Positions 5,729 to 6,207 of a stretch of 6,207 nucleotides of DNA are shown here, in pieces. The position numbers were made by a program, and so were the translations under genes. Below the pieces are notes generated by a model that ran no database searches, was not told where the DNA came from, and saw only the letters and a list, made by a program, of their open reading frames with translations. Position 1 is the stretch's first letter. Each line of letters begins with the position of its first letter. Source of the DNA: Candidatus Avimonoglobus intestinipullorum (GTDB taxonomy: Bacteria; Bacillota; Clostridia; UBA1381); the NCBI GenBank assembly GCA_018714645.1, contig DVND01000010.1, positions 1 through 6,207 of the forward strand, in the 5' to 3' direction.

Positions 5729-6105
5729 AGAGCTTTATAACCGCACTTGTTATTACGGCGGCCATTGTTGCGGGCAGCGTGTTTTATTCCATGCATATTG
5801 ACGACCTTTCCCAGGAGATGGAAAAAAGCAATCAGGAAATCATGGAGCTGCTGCATGCAGGGGATTTTGAGCAGGCGGAAGAGCGGGTACAGGCATTATC
5901 CGATTTTGTGGACGAAAAGAAAATCGCCCTGGCCACGACCATGGATCACAGCGAATTAGACCGGATTGAAATGAACCTGTCGGAGCTGCGGGGATATGTG
6001 GAAGGCGGGATGAAGACGGACGCGTTGGCGCGCTGCGAGGTGCTGGACGTCCTGTTCCGCCATTTACCGAAGAATTATAAGCTCAAGCTGGAAAATATCC
6101 TGTAA
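5725..6105 (+). CDS. DUF4363 family membrane-anchored protein, DUF421 partner
   Basis: This 126-residue protein has one N-terminal hydrophobic helix (about residues 4-22), which could be a membrane anchor or an uncleaved signal. A helical, charged domain follows, probably outside the cell. DHSELDRIE (74-82), a later amphipathic helix and the end LKLENIL resemble the DUF4363 family, which is commonly found beside DUF421 genes in Firmicutes. There is no lipobox and no catalytic motif that I recognise. AGGAGG at 5712-5717, inside the end of the DUF421 gene, lies seven bases before the ATG, and the ATGA overlap joins the two reading frames. The tight link suggests that the two proteins work together in the membrane, with the DUF421 domain inside the cell and this domain outside (inference). 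Family assignment rests on size, context and remembered motifs rather than a search. Confidence 0.8.
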   Translation: MKSFITALVITAAIVAGSVFYSMHIDDLSQEMEKSNQEIMELLHAGDFEQAEERVQALSDFVDEKKIALATTMDHSELDRIEMNLSELRGYVEGGMKTDALARCEVLDVLFRHLPKNYKLKLENIL

Positions 6106-6207
6106 ATCCTTCCAAACAAGCTGTTAAAAATGTCCTAAATTTATATATTTTTTATAAAGTTTTATTTTCCGTCAAAATAATCCTGTTTTCTCTTGCAATC
6201 TGTTTCA

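Noticed and set aside
6162..6180. TTATTTT/AAAATAA inverted repeat downstream of the DUF4363 gene
   Set aside because: The stem has only A-T pairs and no clean U-run after it. I see no convincing terminator before the window ends.

Overview
The window looks like a stretch of ordinary chromosome from a mid-GC Gram-positive anaerobe of the Firmicutes, most likely class Clostridia. The signs are strong AGGAGG-type ribosome binding sites, sigma-A-type promoters with extended -10 boxes, a YerC/YecD-type TrpR relative, a YqeM-like methyltransferase, a DUF421-DUF4363 pair, and a lipoprotein signal peptide on a cyclophilin. The genus cannot be fixed from this sequence alone. Coding density is high, no gap exceeds about 125 bases, and I see no tRNA, rRNA, CRISPR array, transposase or integrase.

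Layout. Bases 1-121 hold no gene but carry a long imperfect hairpin (32-78) just past the end of the first operon. From 122 to 3764, on the minus strand, lies an operon read gyrA -> lipoprotein cyclophilin -> cytoplasmic cyclophilin. Its intergenic gaps are only 17 and 14 bases, and a sigma-A-like promoter sits at 3822-3850. A strong intrinsic terminator (3853-3889) separates it from a second minus-strand operon, yerC-like regulator -> SAM-dependent methyltransferase (3888-4923), whose two genes overlap. The region 4924-5038 is a divergent promoter region. It contains a 12-bp perfect palindrome placed between the -35 and -10 boxes of the yerC promoter. On the plus strand, a DUF421 membrane protein (5039-5728) and a DUF4363 protein (5725-6105) overlap by four bases and form a third transcription unit. 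Bases 6106-6207 are AT-rich and hold no gene or convincing terminator that I can support.

How the genes work together. GyrA is the breakage-reunion subunit of DNA gyrase; gyrB is not next to it here. The two cyclophilins are recent tandem paralogues, one predicted outside the membrane and one in the cytoplasm, so the operon serves topology and protein folding. The YerC-like regulator may control its own promoter through the palindrome, but that is inference. The DUF421-DUF4363 pair is a known neighbourhood of unknown biochemical role. I find no clear sign of a wholly new multi-gene system. The points most worth a second look are the palindromic operator candidate, the natural Ala at the main quinolone-contact position of GyrA, and the duplicated, differently localised cyclophilins behind gyrA.
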